Shown here: piece after piece, positions 11,909 through 22,975 of the stretch
Layout of the letters: the number at the start of each line of letters is the position of its first letter
Numbering within the stretch: position 1 is the first letter of the stretch
Source: Mesodorylaimus sp. YZB2_4
Taxonomy: Eukaryota; Nematoda; Enoplea; Dorylaimida; Dorylaimidae
Assembly: GCA_030248295.1 (NCBI GenBank)
Contig: JASANH010000025.1
Coordinates: 1-64,000, forward strand
Direction: 5' to 3'
Length of the DNA: 64,000 nt
Position numbers and translations under genes: made by a program
Notes under the pieces: generated by a model
Databases searched by the model: none
What the model saw: the letters and a program-made list of their open reading frames with translations, nothing else
Told to the model about the DNA's origin: nothing

Positions 11909-12005
11909 AAAATCCGTGAAGCTCGTGACAGCAATCCATCGTTTCTCCGCCAATACTCTTTCAACACTGGAAATCCAACTTTCGGCCTAGTTGGTTATTT
12001 CGGTT
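11909..12005. repeat. 97-bp direct repeat, copy 2
   Basis: Partner of 11062-11158. The segment between them holds no recognised gene; the tRNA-like SINE starts about 150 bp after this copy. Confidence 0.85.
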
Positions 12006-12157
12006 GGTCAGCCCACACGTGCGATAACACGCAGCCTTGGTCAGCGTGTGAAGCAGTGTGCAGTGGGAGCAAGGATGATGATCTTCCTTCAGGCAACGAG
12101 GGGCTGCACTTTACACTCGACCAAGTTTGAGTGAGCTGCTAGTTTTTGTCTTTTCGT

Positions 12158-12340
12158 GGCCCTGATAGCTCAGTGGTTCGACGTCAGGATCGCAAGCGGA
12201 AGTTTGCGGGATCGAATCCTGGTGGGCGTGGCACATTTGCACTGAGCAGCGTCACTAAAGCTGAGCCCTCCGGGGTGGCTGGTTTAGGGTTCCAGCCTCA
12301 AAGCGATCCCTAAAGCTTCGTGGGTTATCTTACCACGTGT
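12158..12340 (+). mobile_element. tRNA-derived SINE-like sequence
   Basis: TAGCTCAGTGG at 12166-12176 fits the RNA polymerase III A box and GGATCGAATCC at 12209-12219 fits the B box, with normal tRNA spacing. The acceptor and anticodon stems do not pair well and there is no CCA-like end, so this is better read as a SINE head than a working tRNA. The body continues to an A/T-rich tail near 12350. Confidence 0.5.
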
Positions 12341-12439
12341 AAGTCTTTTGTTAATTTTTAAACATTATGGATCAAAAATATTAGGAGACTGTGGGCATAC
12401 TGTAAGTTGAACATTGACGGATTTACTTATTTGAGGATT

Positions 12440-13870
12440 CTATCGCAAAAAATATCCAACTTCGGATGGCTGTACTCTCATTTTGCATTCGGTCATAAAT
12501 TCTGATGACGCCAGGTTTACTATACCAAAATCAGGATACGTGAAAAGTTTTAAAAATTGTGTGAAGATTTTCAACAGGAACGAGAAGTCGACAATCATCC
12601 GCGAAAGCATCCAAGGAAAAGTATGGATATCGATATTTGAGCTCCACAAGCAGAGGATCCACACAGGCGATAAAAAATACAGGCCCTAGCACGCTGCCTT
12701 GAGGGACGCCACTAACCACTGGCAAGTCAGCTGAGGCGCAGTCACGAATTGTGACATGCTGGGTTCGATTTGATAAAGAGGACTTGATCCACGCAAGCAA
12801 CTTGACTGTAGCACGATGATGATTTTGGAGTGTCGACAATGAAGAGCAACGGAGAATCTTATCGAAGGCTTTTGCTAAATCGAAATAAACCGCAAGGACG
12901 AACTCATAATCAGGACTATCTGACCGATCATAGATCTGTTGCGCAGTAGAAATGAGCGCAGGGTTTGTTTCTTGACGCATCCAGAACCCATGCTAGTCAG
13001 GCGAAATATGAATGAATTTGCGCAGCAATCTGTACACACGTTTTTTTAATAATTTTGATAAAATCGAGAGAAGCGATATCGGCCTATAATTACTGATTAC
13101 CGACTTGTCCCCTAGCTTTGGTATTGACTCTACTCTCGCTGATTTCCGCATCGATGGAAAAATGCCCCATTTGATCGATTTTTTGAACAAAGCCGCGAGA
13201 GCAGGGCAATGTGATTGTGCGATCTTCTTTAAAAAACCAACACAGTGAGACCGTCTCCACCAGGTCCGCTACGTGACTCCAGTAGACGTTCACAGTTCAA
13301 AAAGAATTTGCTAGACACTGAATAGTCGGATTCATCAATAGTGACCGACGGGAGTGGCTCAAATATACCATAGTCAGTAGATTTAAAATTTCTCGCAAAC
13401 CGCTCATTGAATGCATTTAAAATAGCAAATTAACCAAAGATAGGGCAGTTCATATCATCCCGTTAAACTGTAGGGATCGATTGATCATGTGTTGATAGTG
13501 TCCTGAAAGCGGCCTAAAAGTCGCTAGACGACTGATCATCAGTGAAAGTGTTGACAATGAAATCTCGCTTTGCTTCATAAATTTTTTTCTCACATTGGCG
13601 TTGCAAATTTTCGAATATGTACTTATCAGTAAGATTGCCATCTCGCTTCCATTGTTTATATGCCGCATTTTTCTCTTGTATAAGGCGAAGCAGACAGCTT
13701 TTCATCCAAGGACATCGCTTGTCCATGCGAACCAAACGTTTGGGCACATGCTTGTCCAGAACTGAATTTGGAGTGCTTGCCAATTGTTGGGAGGCATCAT
13801 CGACTGTTGACGACAAGTTTACCAATTGCTCAAGGCCCAGGGTCGATATGTGATCATTAACTTTAGCTCA
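12440..13870 (-). mobile_element. Jockey/CR1-like LINE, 5' truncated
   Basis: Three consecutive minus-strand blocks. 13825-13514: linker after the endonuclease (PWMKSCLLRLIQEKNAAYKQWKR). 13190-12993: start of the reverse transcriptase (NYRPISLLSILSKLLKK). 12980-12531: central RT with YFDLAKAFDK, SGVPQGSVLGP and DAFADDCRLLVP, so the catalytic Asp residues are present. Stops or frameshifts separate the blocks, and the endonuclease is missing, as expected for incomplete reverse transcription. It is related to the element at 61.86-64 kb, which has the same motif spacing. RT in such elements copies its own RNA at a nicked target. Confidence 0.8.
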
Positions 13871-13929
13871 GTCCACTCGTTTGATCAGCGGAATGGTACG
13901 CCTGTCAGGCACTTGTTTCTTTAAAGCAC

Positions 13930-14124
13930 TTGAGGCAAGAATCGATAATGTCGAGTGATCAGAAGTGGCAATGGGTGGCATCAGGAGTGGCAATGAAATC
14001 TCACCCGAAAAGGTCAGAGAAAAAAGGCAGAGAAAATCCTTGTCGGGTCAGGTTTGGGTTTTGGATTTTAGGTTTCGAGTCAGGTCGGGAACACTTTCCT
14101 TACCTGATCAGACCTAGGGGCTAA
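13930..14124. repeat. GTCGGGTCAGG-type degenerate repeat patch
   Basis: Between about 14040 and 14110 short words GGTCAGG, TTTGGGTTTTGG, GAGTCAGGTCGGG alternate. Similar in style to the patch at 44465-44490. No gene seen in 13870-14450. Confidence 0.35.
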
Positions 14125-14454
14125 ATTCACAAAAAAGTCGTGTAACTGAAAAGAATTGGGTGCAGCTCGATCGGGGGTGAAGGGGCACATATAATGGCCG
14201 GAATTCGAACACGATCGCCCATAACTAGGCGCGTGGAGTGGTTTGCTGGACAGTGACAGAGAGGAAAGGAAATATAGGTTAGGCTGCTAGGGACGTCATC
14301 CCTATAAAAATATTTTATTTCTTGAACGGATCAGCCAGATCGAGATCGGGATTCACGTCGAGCGTCGAATCAGTCGATGCTATCTATAATTGTCCAACAT
14401 CTCTGACATCCCAATGAACCCATGGCGCCCGGAATCTTTCGCTCTGGACGGGGA

Positions 14455-14649
14455 GTTGATGTTTCAGCCACAGATAAACTCACTCACTCTCACATTCAGA
14501 GTACTTTCCCAGCAAAACTTCTCTTCCAGTCTTGATTTTTTTTCAAATTTTTGTGGGCCGAAGGCTGTTTTGCCTGCAAGGGCAACGACAACATCTCCTC
14601 CTTCGTGTTTGAGCCCAAGCTCTACTTGCGCGAGGTTGCCCGGGTCTTT
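14455..14649 (-). CDS. Possible isolated exon, unknown product
   Basis: The minus strand is open from an acceptor-like CTGAAAAG (near 14645) to a TGA near 14456, about 62 codons: it contains LGLKHEGGDVVVALAGKTAF and KSRLEEKFCWES. Codon content looks protein-like rather than random and a stop lies just upstream of the acceptor-like site. I do not recognise the family and see no neighbouring exon. Could equally be a piece of a decayed element. Confidence 0.25.
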
Positions 14650-16958
14650 TCAGGATGAATAATCGATGGCCAGTGGATGTGAACCTACTGCATGCCTAAT
14701 GTCTTTGTAAAGGGTGCCCGCACTCCAAATACAATGCCTCAAGCATATTTTCCTGTCACTCTGACGCTCCCACCTGATTCTCGCTGCGCACCCCTTTCTG
14801 TCGCCCAGTCCAATACAGCCACTGTCCAGGGTGTACAAGTAATGTACCTGGTGGACCCGATTATTACGGAAACGCTGCTTATCACCCCTCTCCTCAGACC
14901 CGCTTGCATTATGCACAGACAGTACCAGAACCATTCGATTCGACTCGAGTTAAGTTACAGAATGGGTAGCCATCCTTCGTGTGTTCAACCACCTGGGCAG
15001 ATCTGTGGCGCAGGCCAGGCACCAGCCAGGGGCCTCTGCGGGCACACTATTACGTAATCGTCTACAAGTGCATTAAAATGCTTTACGCACATTCGTTGCA
15101 TCGTACCTGGGCATTAAGCAAGCGAGCGGCAAAGCGCTAAGTTTGAAAAGTAAACAATTTGAAGGTCCGAACCCTGGAGCTTGACAGGTTTCTTCTCAGA
15201 GAGTTAAAACAAAAAACGAAAAGCCCCGGCAGTAGCAGGCGTTGTTACAATGGCAGTCAGAGAAGTTGAGTAACTAATAGAGCCCCTCAGCGAGCAGCAT
15301 AGAAAATTAAGATTACTCTAGCAAAGCATTTGATATAGGTAATAGTGGCTTGGGGAGACACCTCGGATTTTTGAGTGGACATTTTTAGCGAAACGGTTTC
15401 GCAGACAGAGTGGCAGCTTCTTTGGTTCGGCATCCATCACCGAATCAGATTAAGATCCAATATGGCTGAAAACTTTTGAAGTCGAGGCATGATTTATTCA
15501 AAAACTAGCAAAGTTCCAGTTGCGGTCCAACGAGCATAATCAGATCAAATACACTGATCGCCATAAGTTATCATCAGACACTCCCATCTATCTTTGCTTA
15601 GGGCCTACCTATCTTCGAGGTCACTCGTTGTCCCTAATGCTATAAATAAAATAAAATATGATAAAATATGGTATGCAACGACTTTCGTAATGTTGTTGTG
15701 AATTACAAAAACCTCGTTGCCGGATGACGTCATTGAACGGTTGAGTGAATGTGATGTCGCAGGAATTTGAATGACTTCTGTCAGATCAAATCTAGGGGTT
15801 GACTGAAATTTTAAAAAACCTTTTTTGCTTGAGTAATCGACGTGCCAAGAAGGTGCGTTGCGCAACAATGACAACAACAAGCATGGAAAGGTGCGACGCA
15901 ACAAGGAAAAAAGGCAGAATGATTGCCCCAGGTGTTGCAGGGGTCATTTTGTTTTGTGGGCCCGGCGGGAAGATGAAAAATTAAATGGTGTTCGTGGGTC
16001 TGAGAAGAAGCGAACTCAGTTTACTTGACTCGAGGAAACCCGAGAGAGGGAGAGGAAAGCGTAAATTACTAAAAATCCATAAACTTGTCAAGGGAAAAGT
16101 GACGATGTAGTTATGCGATTTTCTCAGTCACCAATTCACGCGTCCCATAAAGGCGTAAACCAAAGTGAGTACTAGACAACTAGCAACACATCCTCGCTAA
16201 ATATGGTAACGGCTTCGAGGGGACAGGTTCCCAACCCGCTACTGTTTCTCACAAGTCTTCCCCAATTCATTTGTGCCTTTCGTGCAACCCCTCAAAATAG
16301 CACTATCCATCCTCAGCATCCACATTACTTGTTCTCCCACCCCATCTCCCCATGGTCCTCGCACATACTGCATTATCCAGTACACGCATCCAAGCCTCCC
16401 ATTAAAATTCGCCCACTCGCTACTTGATATCTTCCTTGTTTCCAGACGTACGGCTCACTCCTCCACCTCGCGCCGTCTCATAAGCTTTCCTCCGCTCTTC
16501 TTCGCTTGGTATGATAGATAAATTAGGCATAGATAGGCATAGATTATTGATACCGACCAGGGCAGCTCATACCTGTACCCATGGATCTATTGGTAGAGAC
16601 TAGAACCTGGCTATTTGCCAGCAGGATAACCCTGGAGACACGAAACATCAACTGTACTCGAACTGTACAAGATTTAATACTATACACCATAATTCTGTGC
16701 TCACTGCGGATACACTCGTGCCCTTCTGTATCCCACCACTCACCAGTTTCATAATGCATAGATTTCCCTGCCCAAAGTTCCTGTTCACGCTTTCGATTCG
16801 ACTCGATGATGCAGCGAAAAATGTTATAGCTGGCGCTGTACCTTTTCAAACTTTACTGCTTTCTCGAGAACACTGCCCAGCAGGACTTCCCCAAAGAAAG
16901 CCCACAATTGTTTTTTGACAATAATAATAACTTAGTTAAACAAATTTTAATTGCCCAT

Positions 16959-16983
16959 GCGACAATCGGTTTCCGATTGTCGC
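16959..16983. repeat. Perfect hairpin, 11-bp arms, 3-base loop
   Basis: GCGACAATCGG, loop TTT, CCGATTGTCGC. Could form a strong stem in DNA or RNA. No terminator-like context is expected in a eukaryote. Confidence 0.8.
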
Positions 16984-17345
16984 CTAGGCGCAGTAAGATT
17001 GGTAGGGGGCGACAAGAGGCAGAGTTCCTGATGTGAGGCGAGCACGCGGTCGATTGTCAATAAAATAGAGTCGAGGGAACCAGTTTACTTCACAAGAGCA
17101 AATTGCTCCACTTCTACCAAACGATGTTGTGATCGACCTTCTCCCCTTCCTTCATGGTCTCGTCAGTGCACGACTTACCACAAAGAGAGAACAGGTTTGA
17201 GACAAAGATACTATCCACCTGCCACCTTCAAAGATGCGCACTTTGTCCTATCTATCTTATCAAAGAAGAACCTCTTCACTAATTAAACTCCCACTCGCCC
17301 CGTTGTCTATGAGAGGTCTCCTGCGAGCTAGGCGAGCCATGAGGA

Positions 17346-17803
17346 AGTCAAAAAAGAAAGGAGACGTGCGAGGGGGCTTTACTGTCGAGAATCAGAGATA
17401 GGAACCAATTGTTGCTTGTCAGTTAGACGCTCCCATTTTCTGACCAGTGCTTTCTAGTGGGCACGTATGGGACAGTGATGCACGCGCTGATCCATAATTC
17501 ATAAGTCACAGCTTAAATCTACAACATGTACTTTTTCCCCAATTAACATCATCGATGGAACATCTTTCATAACGCTTGCTTGCAGCTATTTTCCCAGTTA
17601 GGTCAAAAAAAAGGAAAAGACGGTGACTCGGCGCCTGTCTTGCGATCGGGTGCTGTTTTGTAAGCGTGCTTTTTTCTCCTCCTGTCTGAGTCTCTATGTG
17701 GTATGCTTCCACAAGACGCCTTATTACTACTGTACATTCTCTCCAATCAAACAAGGAAGAAGACGTATGAGGCGGCCTTACTGTCGAGAATCAGAAATAG
17801 AAA
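17346..17803. repeat. Diverged direct repeat pair of about 50-60 bp
   Basis: 17346-17404 and about 17746-17803 share TTACTGTCGAGAATCAGA with similar A/G-rich flanks (GGAGACGTGCGAGG versus AGAAGACGTATGAGG). Same orientation, about 400 bp apart. Confidence 0.6.
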
Positions 17804-18400
17804 CTGGCTGGTCCAGGAAATCCTTCACCTTATATATTAGTCCTGCAACGCGTGGCTACACACGCAAACTAATTGTCTAACAATAATTCGTCGAAACCCT
17901 AGAAACAATCAAGGGTTTAATATCGTCCAATATCAGGCATGGGTTCCAAGTCAGACTAGCCAACACCGCATTCATAAGCCGCATAAAAACAGGATCGTCC
18001 TTCTTCTCTGCATGGTCATGCGATGTTCCAATCAGCTGGCACGACCGCTACTACTTCTACGTGGCCCTAAGGTGCCGGCAAATAGATGCACAGGGTGTTG
18101 CAAGCCATTTATAACCCTCACGGGTGAGTATCTTTCCGTTCTCGGGTTGCACCAGCGCGTTCGTGACAGACATGCATCAGAGACGGCTCGGAGAGTGGCT
18201 CGTATCTGGAAGTGAAGCAGGCTGTCTTGTCCAAGTCGTACTGACAACTGTCCCAAACAAATTTCTTAGTGCGTGGTGGCACAACTACGAGCTCACTCAG
18301 ATAGACGGGGTTCCCGTCATGAATTTTTGGCTGCACTATGGACTGTATTTCTTGGCACATCTCACAGCGGTGTTCACCCCGTTGGCTGTGAAAAGTCGAA

Positions 18401-19159
18401 TTGAAGCTTGCCAATATCACACAGGTGTTGGTCTGGTCTGACTCTGGTCTTTATCCTGCGCCATCGACAGTGGAACTGGTCTGCACCTTGGACATCATAG
18501 GACCGGTGCATTCGACCAGGCCAAGCCAGGCCAGGCATCATTGCACAGAGCATGCAGGCACCCTAGGGAGGCATACACGCCCGAGGGGTTGTTGCAGGTA
18601 TCGGGTTCTCAGTGATCGATACTCTGCAGCAAAAAGCCTTTCTACCAGGCCACCAGAATATGACGGAGACGAAGAAGATGATGTGCCAATAGTTCAAACG
18701 CTATCCAACAATAACATACCAGCGTTGATACCACCCGACCAGCTGCCACAAAATATGGAGCCCCGAGACACGACACAGCAGAAGCAGCCACGGGCACAAG
18801 AACGACCGCAGCCAAAGTCCGAGTTGTCATCTTCATCTCGGGAGTCTCTTGAGGTAGGTTTAGGTCGGCAATCCCCGGAATTTCAGACACCGCCATCGTC
18901 ACCCAGCAAGCCAGTGGAACCCGGATTACCACCGACCATGGTTATATCAAGCAACCCACCTCAACAGTCCCCTCCGACAATGGCCGTACCAGCCGCACCG
19001 CCAGCTGTGACCACAGCATCAAGACCAACAATTTCCAAGCCCAGTCGATCAAGGGCGCCAACCCAAGCGCCAACGCGGAGTCGAGGTGATGGTCTACGGT
19101 CAAATCCAACCAAGACAGAGCGATACCAGCCAGAGCCATGGACTACGAAGAAGAAATGA
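18401..19159 (+). CDS. LTR-retrotransposon polyprotein tail (proline-rich C-terminus)
   Basis: A 252-codon open frame whose first ~75 codons look non-coding, followed by an acidic patch (EYDGDEEDDVPIVQTL), a long Pro/Ser/Thr-rich stretch and a basic end (TRSRGDGLRSNPTKTERYQP). Seen: it stops 33 bases before an interval with LTR features (19193-19621). Known: low-complexity basic tails closing with a L-R-x-NP-RY-like motif follow the integrase in several Gypsy/BEL polyproteins. Inference only: no integrase core is visible upstream, so it may be 5' truncated. Alternative: a spurious frame in simple sequence. Confidence 0.4.
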   Translation: MKLANITQVLVWSDSGLYPAPSTVELVCTLDIIGPVHSTRPSQARHHCTEHAGTLGRHTRPRGCCRYRVLSDRYSAAKSLSTRPPEYDGDEEDDVPIVQTLSNNNIPALIPPDQLPQNMEPRDTTQQKQPRAQERPQPKSELSSSSRESLEVGLGRQSPEFQTPPSSPSKPVEPGLPPTMVISSNPPQQSPPTMAVPAAPPAVTTASRPTISKPSRSRAPTQAPTRSRGDGLRSNPTKTERYQPEPWTTKKK

Positions 19160-19192
19160 CGAGCGAGGACGCTTTCGTCTTCATCCCCGGCG

Positions 19193-19621
19193 TGTGTGAT
19201 ATGGTTATTTGGATTTGCCGCACAATGAGAGTGAGAATCTCTTCTTATGTCAGGACCAAAGCAAGCAAGCTTATTAGGAATAGATACGTTTCGTGTTATT
19301 GATCCTGCCATCGGGGTTTTTCTGCACCTTGACCGAATTCTATTCTGTGGATTTGCATGACGACTGATTAGGCATAGGCACGTGCATTATCCTGTTTTGC
19401 ATATTGACTTTAGACTGCATTCCAGTTTTCTTATTTGCACCGATTGCCAACTAGTCTTACTATAGGCCTGTGTATTAGGATGGGTATATAAGGAGGAGCC
19501 CTGAGGATGTTCAGTCAGAGTGTATTCTCGTACGCCACGTTCTCCTGAGTAAACGCCGTCGATAATTTCGTCAGCATCTTGTTTCCCTCTTTTTCTCTTC
19601 GGCTCCTCTTCCGTGAGTACA
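19193..19621 (+). mobile_element. Putative 3' LTR
   Basis: TG...CA interval of 429 bp that starts just after the polyprotein-like ORF. TATATAAGG lies near 19485, followed about 30 bases later by a likely start site (TCAGTCAGAGTG) and an AGTAAA poly(A)-like signal near 19550. Only one copy is visible in the window. Confidence 0.45.
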
Positions 19622-20089
19622 ATGGCACGTATTGCGGGCGCTCGCCGAGCCCAACGATTTTCGCCGTATCAGCGAACTTTGGGTAAGCTTAATTGAGTGT
19701 GGTGTGATTAGGACTGAGTGCTAGGAACATCCCAGCCTAACTACATCACACATGCTACTCTTATCCTGATCAAAAGGATTGGGATAATTGATTGCAGCTA
19801 ATAGCGATAACGATTATCGGCATACAGCACACAACGGCAGTGATTCCCTATACCTAATGTTTCATGAGAGTGCACCTCCCACAGCATTGGATACTTTGCT
19901 CTCCTAACCTCGTACTGAACAAGCACAGTGCATGGAGTATGTGGATCGCTGCATATTCGCATAGAACGTATCAGTGCGGAAATACGACGGCATATCGAAG
20001 TCAACCAGTTTCGTCAGAAACTACAGTATGACAAGACAGCACGTTCTCTGTCACTAGTCTGGCAGTAGCAGTGTTGGGTGACTAGTCTG
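19622..20089. other. Unassigned spacer
   Basis: No gene recognised between the LTR and the 3' end of the L1/Tx1-like LINE; the last ~90 bases may be LINE 3' UTR. Confidence 0.4.
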
Positions 20090-20992
20090 TTAGTTTGAGT
20101 TTTTTTTTTTCGAAGAAGTTTGTTTACCTAGAAGAGTGCAGAGTACGGCAAGTAGTACAATGGTGTTCAATCGTTTACGCACGTCATGGGAGATCTGGGG
20201 CTGCACGAATCCAAAAAGCAGGTGGTTACTGGTCCAGACAAGACTGATCTGCTCAATTTGCTCAAAACGAGCTAGTATCCTGCTCCAAACCACCGCATTG
20301 CGTGGGCATGTGATTAGCATATGCTCGATCGTGTCTGATTTTGCCCCACATGAATAGCACTCACTGGATTCTCTCATTCCCCATTGGTGCAGCTTAGAAG
20401 GAGCTGCAAGGGTGCGGTGCAGAATTTTGAATTGAAAAAGACGAAGTTTATTTGACACTTCGAGGTTATTGCACAGTTTCCAGATGTCCGGCCATGGCCA
20501 TTCGAGTAGAGTTGGATGCAAAACGCACCACCGCGCCTGCCCTGCTGGCGTAGACTCGCGGGATGCGATATATCTCCTCTTGGCAGCTTCTGCCCAAGCA
20601 GGGCGAACCACCGACACTTCTTCCGGTGCAACGTAGGCTTGTTGTAGCATCGCCTTCCACTTCGTGGGAATTGCTGAGACTATTTGCCTATATTCAAGAT
20701 ATGATAGACGACCGTCGGTACGAGCAGTCAATTGAGGCCAGGGCAGAGTGCGGCCCGTTTCATCAAACCATGCCACCACTTTGGATAGGGGCCCATCACT
20801 TAGATACTCGAGAAACACGCTCTGCCCTCCAACCAAAATAAAACGGTTATTGCACACCAACTGAACAGCCAGGATATCCGGCGATTCTACATCACAGATA
20901 GGGGAGTTAGGTAGCCATTTGTACACGCTCAAGATATCTGCATAAAACGTGGGAAGATTTACCTTAATCTTGGACAGGTCAAAGTTGCACAA
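20090..20992 (-). CDS. LINE ORF2, C-terminal domain with zinc knuckle
   Basis: 300 codons, open. Ends with WGMRESSECYSCGAKSDTIE followed by HMLITCP: C-x2-C-x8-H-x4-C, the conserved zinc knuckle of L1/Tx1 ORF2, then W and HLLFG. Known: this region binds RNA and is needed for mobility. The same block occurs at 26320-26420 on the plus strand. Confidence 0.8.
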   Translation of the reverse strand: MCNFDLSKIKVNLPTFYADILSVYKWLPNSPICDVESPDILAVQLVCNNRFILVGGQSVFLEYLSDGPLSKVVAWFDETGRTLPWPQLTARTDGRLSYLEYRQIVSAIPTKWKAMLQQAYVAPEEVSVVRPAWAEAAKRRYIASRESTPAGQARWCVLHPTLLEWPWPDIWKLCNNLEVSNKLRLFQFKILHRTLAAPSKLHQWGMRESSECYSCGAKSDTIEHMLITCPRNAVVWSRILARFEQIEQISLVWTSNHLLFGFVQPQISHDVRKRLNTIVLLAVLCTLLGKQTSSKKKNSN

Positions 20993-22015
20993 AGCAGGAA
21001 GGGTAATCCACCAACTCTGCCAAGTGCGTCAAACCCAATTTTCGTCCATGGCGCTACTGGATTGAGCAGGGCTCGTTTCAGCCACGACGACCTCAAACTC
21101 ACCAGAGTAGTCTGAACATCAGGGGCTCTGACGCCTCCGACATGGGCTGGTTGAATAAGTACGTCTTGGCGGATTTTTGGAGGATGACCCTCACACAGAA
21201 ATTGCTTCATCAAGGTTCCTAATTTCTTCAATGCTTCCGCAGGGGCAGTGACGTTCATTAGCGAATATACGATCTGGGCGCTTAACAGTTGGTTCCACAC
21301 TAGTATATTCCCGAACAAGGTTAGGCGCCGGTTCCGCCAGTCCTCAATTAACTTTTGCATGGCTTCTATTTTGTCAGTAAGGTTACGGGCCAACATGATA
21401 GAGCGATCATACGAGAATGTTATTCCTAGGATGCGTATCTGATCAACACGTTCAATTCCTCTGGGGGGAAGTATGTCCTTATGGTTCCTTCCAAGTCCCA
21501 AACATTCTGTTTTGGTCTTATCCAGTTTTAGTCCCGACACCTGTCCGAATTTCTGTACCACGTTAAGGGCAGCCTCCGCTGATTCTAAATTTCTCAAAAA
21601 AAAAGCGTCGTGTCGTCAGCAAACTGGCTGCTCAGGTATTCGACTCCGTGTACTGTTACCCCATGAACACCTGGCGCAGATTCCAAGGCTGTCGTCAAGA
21701 AGTCAAGGGCTATGATAAACAGATAAGGGGAAAGAGGACATCCCTGGCGAATACCCCGTTTAAGTTCTACTCGGCCAGAGACATAGCCATTATTGACAAC
21801 TTCGCTTGTAGATTCATGATAGAGCGTCTTGACTGCTGAGATGAACCCCGGTTCGAAGTTTTTGTATTCTAATCAAAGGCTTTCTCAAAGTCTAAATTCA
21901 GAAGCAGCCCTGATCTATTCGGGTCGTCCAGGAACTCCTCGATAATGTCGAGCGCCATTCGAATATTTCCTCCAATATATCGACCAGCCACAAACCCAGT
22001 TTGATTTACATCAAT
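20959..22015 (-). pseudogene. LINE ORF2, RT core and thumb, frame-broken
   Basis: From 22015 the frames give GFVAGRYIGGNIRMALDIIE, LNLDFEKAFD (first catalytic Asp), GYSPGMSSFPLS in a shifted frame, SSQFADDTTLF (FADD box), then from 21597 NLESAEAALNVVQKFGQVSGLK and ECLGLG. A break just after FADDTTLF falls on a run of nine A on the plus strand (21596-21604). Another stop follows KAFD near 21870. The thumb has the ILGITF and NRRLTLFGN motifs of L1-like RTs. Confidence 0.8.
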
Positions 22016-22531
22016 TCATGAACCGATGTGTCGCTTAACACGGTTAGCTAGCGCCTTGGCCAGGATCTTATAATCACAGTTCAGAAGCGTTATCGGCCTC
22101 CAGCTGTTCAGAAACGTTATATCCTTGCCAGGCTTTGGCAGAAGTGTAATTACCCCTTGCTTTTGAGAAGGAGCCAGCTCACCCTTATCGAGAGAAGCTT
22201 GCATGGATCTCGTGAGCGGCTCCTTTATAAGTTCCCAAAATAAACGGTACCATTCAATGGGTAACCCATCGCAGCCTGGAGCTTTTCCAGTAGCCATACT
22301 ATTCACTGCGCGATGGTATTCGCTCTGAAGCACCGGCTGCTCGAGCGAGATCCGAGCTTCGTCCGTTAGTGTACGTTGGTCACTCTCCGAGACGTGATCC
22401 AGCCAGGCCCGGATAGATGCGATTTCAATCCCCTCTGCTGAGTATATTCCTGAATAGAATTCTTGCAGGGCTTTCAAGATGTCCGTCGTGTCGGTCAATT
22501 CGTGTTCAGTCGATATCTTCATTTTCGACAC
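22016..22531 (-). CDS. LINE ORF2, reverse transcriptase N-terminal half
   Basis: Contains MATGKAPGCDGLPIEWYR (RT motif 0/1), GVITLLPKPGKDITFLNSWR and PITLLNCDYKILAKALANR. Known: K-APG-DGLP-E-Y and SWRPITLLN-DYKI are standard in L1/Tx1 RTs. The frame stops at HIGS near 22016, where the next segment (NQTGFVAGRYIGGNIR) continues in another frame. Confidence 0.85.
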   Translation of the reverse strand: MSKMKISTEHELTDTTDILKALQEFYSGIYSAEGIEIASIRAWLDHVSESDQRTLTDEARISLEQPVLQSEYHRAVNSMATGKAPGCDGLPIEWYRLFWELIKEPLTRSMQASLDKGELAPSQKQGVITLLPKPGKDITFLNSWRPITLLNCDYKILAKALANRVKRHIGS

Positions 22532-22609
22532 GCATTTTCGTACTGCGTTGCGTTTTTCAAGGCCGAGAAAGTATCTGTTGGGCTTTTCTCCATAGGCCAG
22601 CCATCGGAC

Positions 22610-22927
22610 TCACGAGCGCAAGATTGCGCGACGAGCATCCTCCTGCATTAGAGTTTCAAGCTCGGTTCTGGCAGCCTCCAACAAATTTAGTTCTAGCGGC
22701 GATAAGAGCCCATCACGCGGCTCGAGATCATCGATTAGCAGTTGGAGCTGGCGCCTACGGTGAGACCTACGAGAATTCAGATCTGCAGAGTATTTCATCG
22801 ACAGGTCTCTTATAACCATTTTTAGGGAATCCCATCTCTGTCTCTCATCCCAATCTTCAGTTTCTGCTACTGTCGCACGTATTTTTTCCTCAACCAGTTT
22901 TTTGTATTGTTCATGTTGCAGAATCAA
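22610..22927 (-). CDS. LINE ORF2, linker between endonuclease and RT
   Basis: Reads EQYKKLVEEKIRATVAETED, RRSHRRRQLQLLIDDLE and ARTELETLMQEDARRAILRS. A charged helical linker before the RT, matched almost motif for motif by 45700-45430 in the second copy. Separated from the endonuclease by a frame break near 22930-22975. Confidence 0.75.
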   Translation of the reverse strand: MILQHEQYKKLVEEKIRATVAETEDWDERQRWDSLKMVIRDLSMKYSADLNSRRSHRRRQLQLLIDDLEPRDGLLSPLELNLLEAARTELETLMQEDARRAILRS

Positions 22928-22975
22928 CGTGTTTAATCTCTATATACCTCTGCCTCGAGGGCGATATCGCGGGCC

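Larger units (their letters stand above)
14650..18400. other. Large gene-poor stretch
   Basis: No domain recognised on either strand. Holds a perfect hairpin (16959-16983), a diverged repeat pair (17346-17404 and about 17746-17803) and C/T-rich stretches (16200-16500). Short open frames on both strands lack motifs. Confidence 0.45.

Noticed and set aside
12158..12232. Functional tRNA gene
   Set aside because: Promoter boxes fit, but acceptor and anticodon stems do not pair and no clear anticodon loop forms.
18012..18441. Coding frames on both strands around 18.0-18.4 kb
   Set aside because: Several overlapping frames of similar length, none with a motif or splice context.
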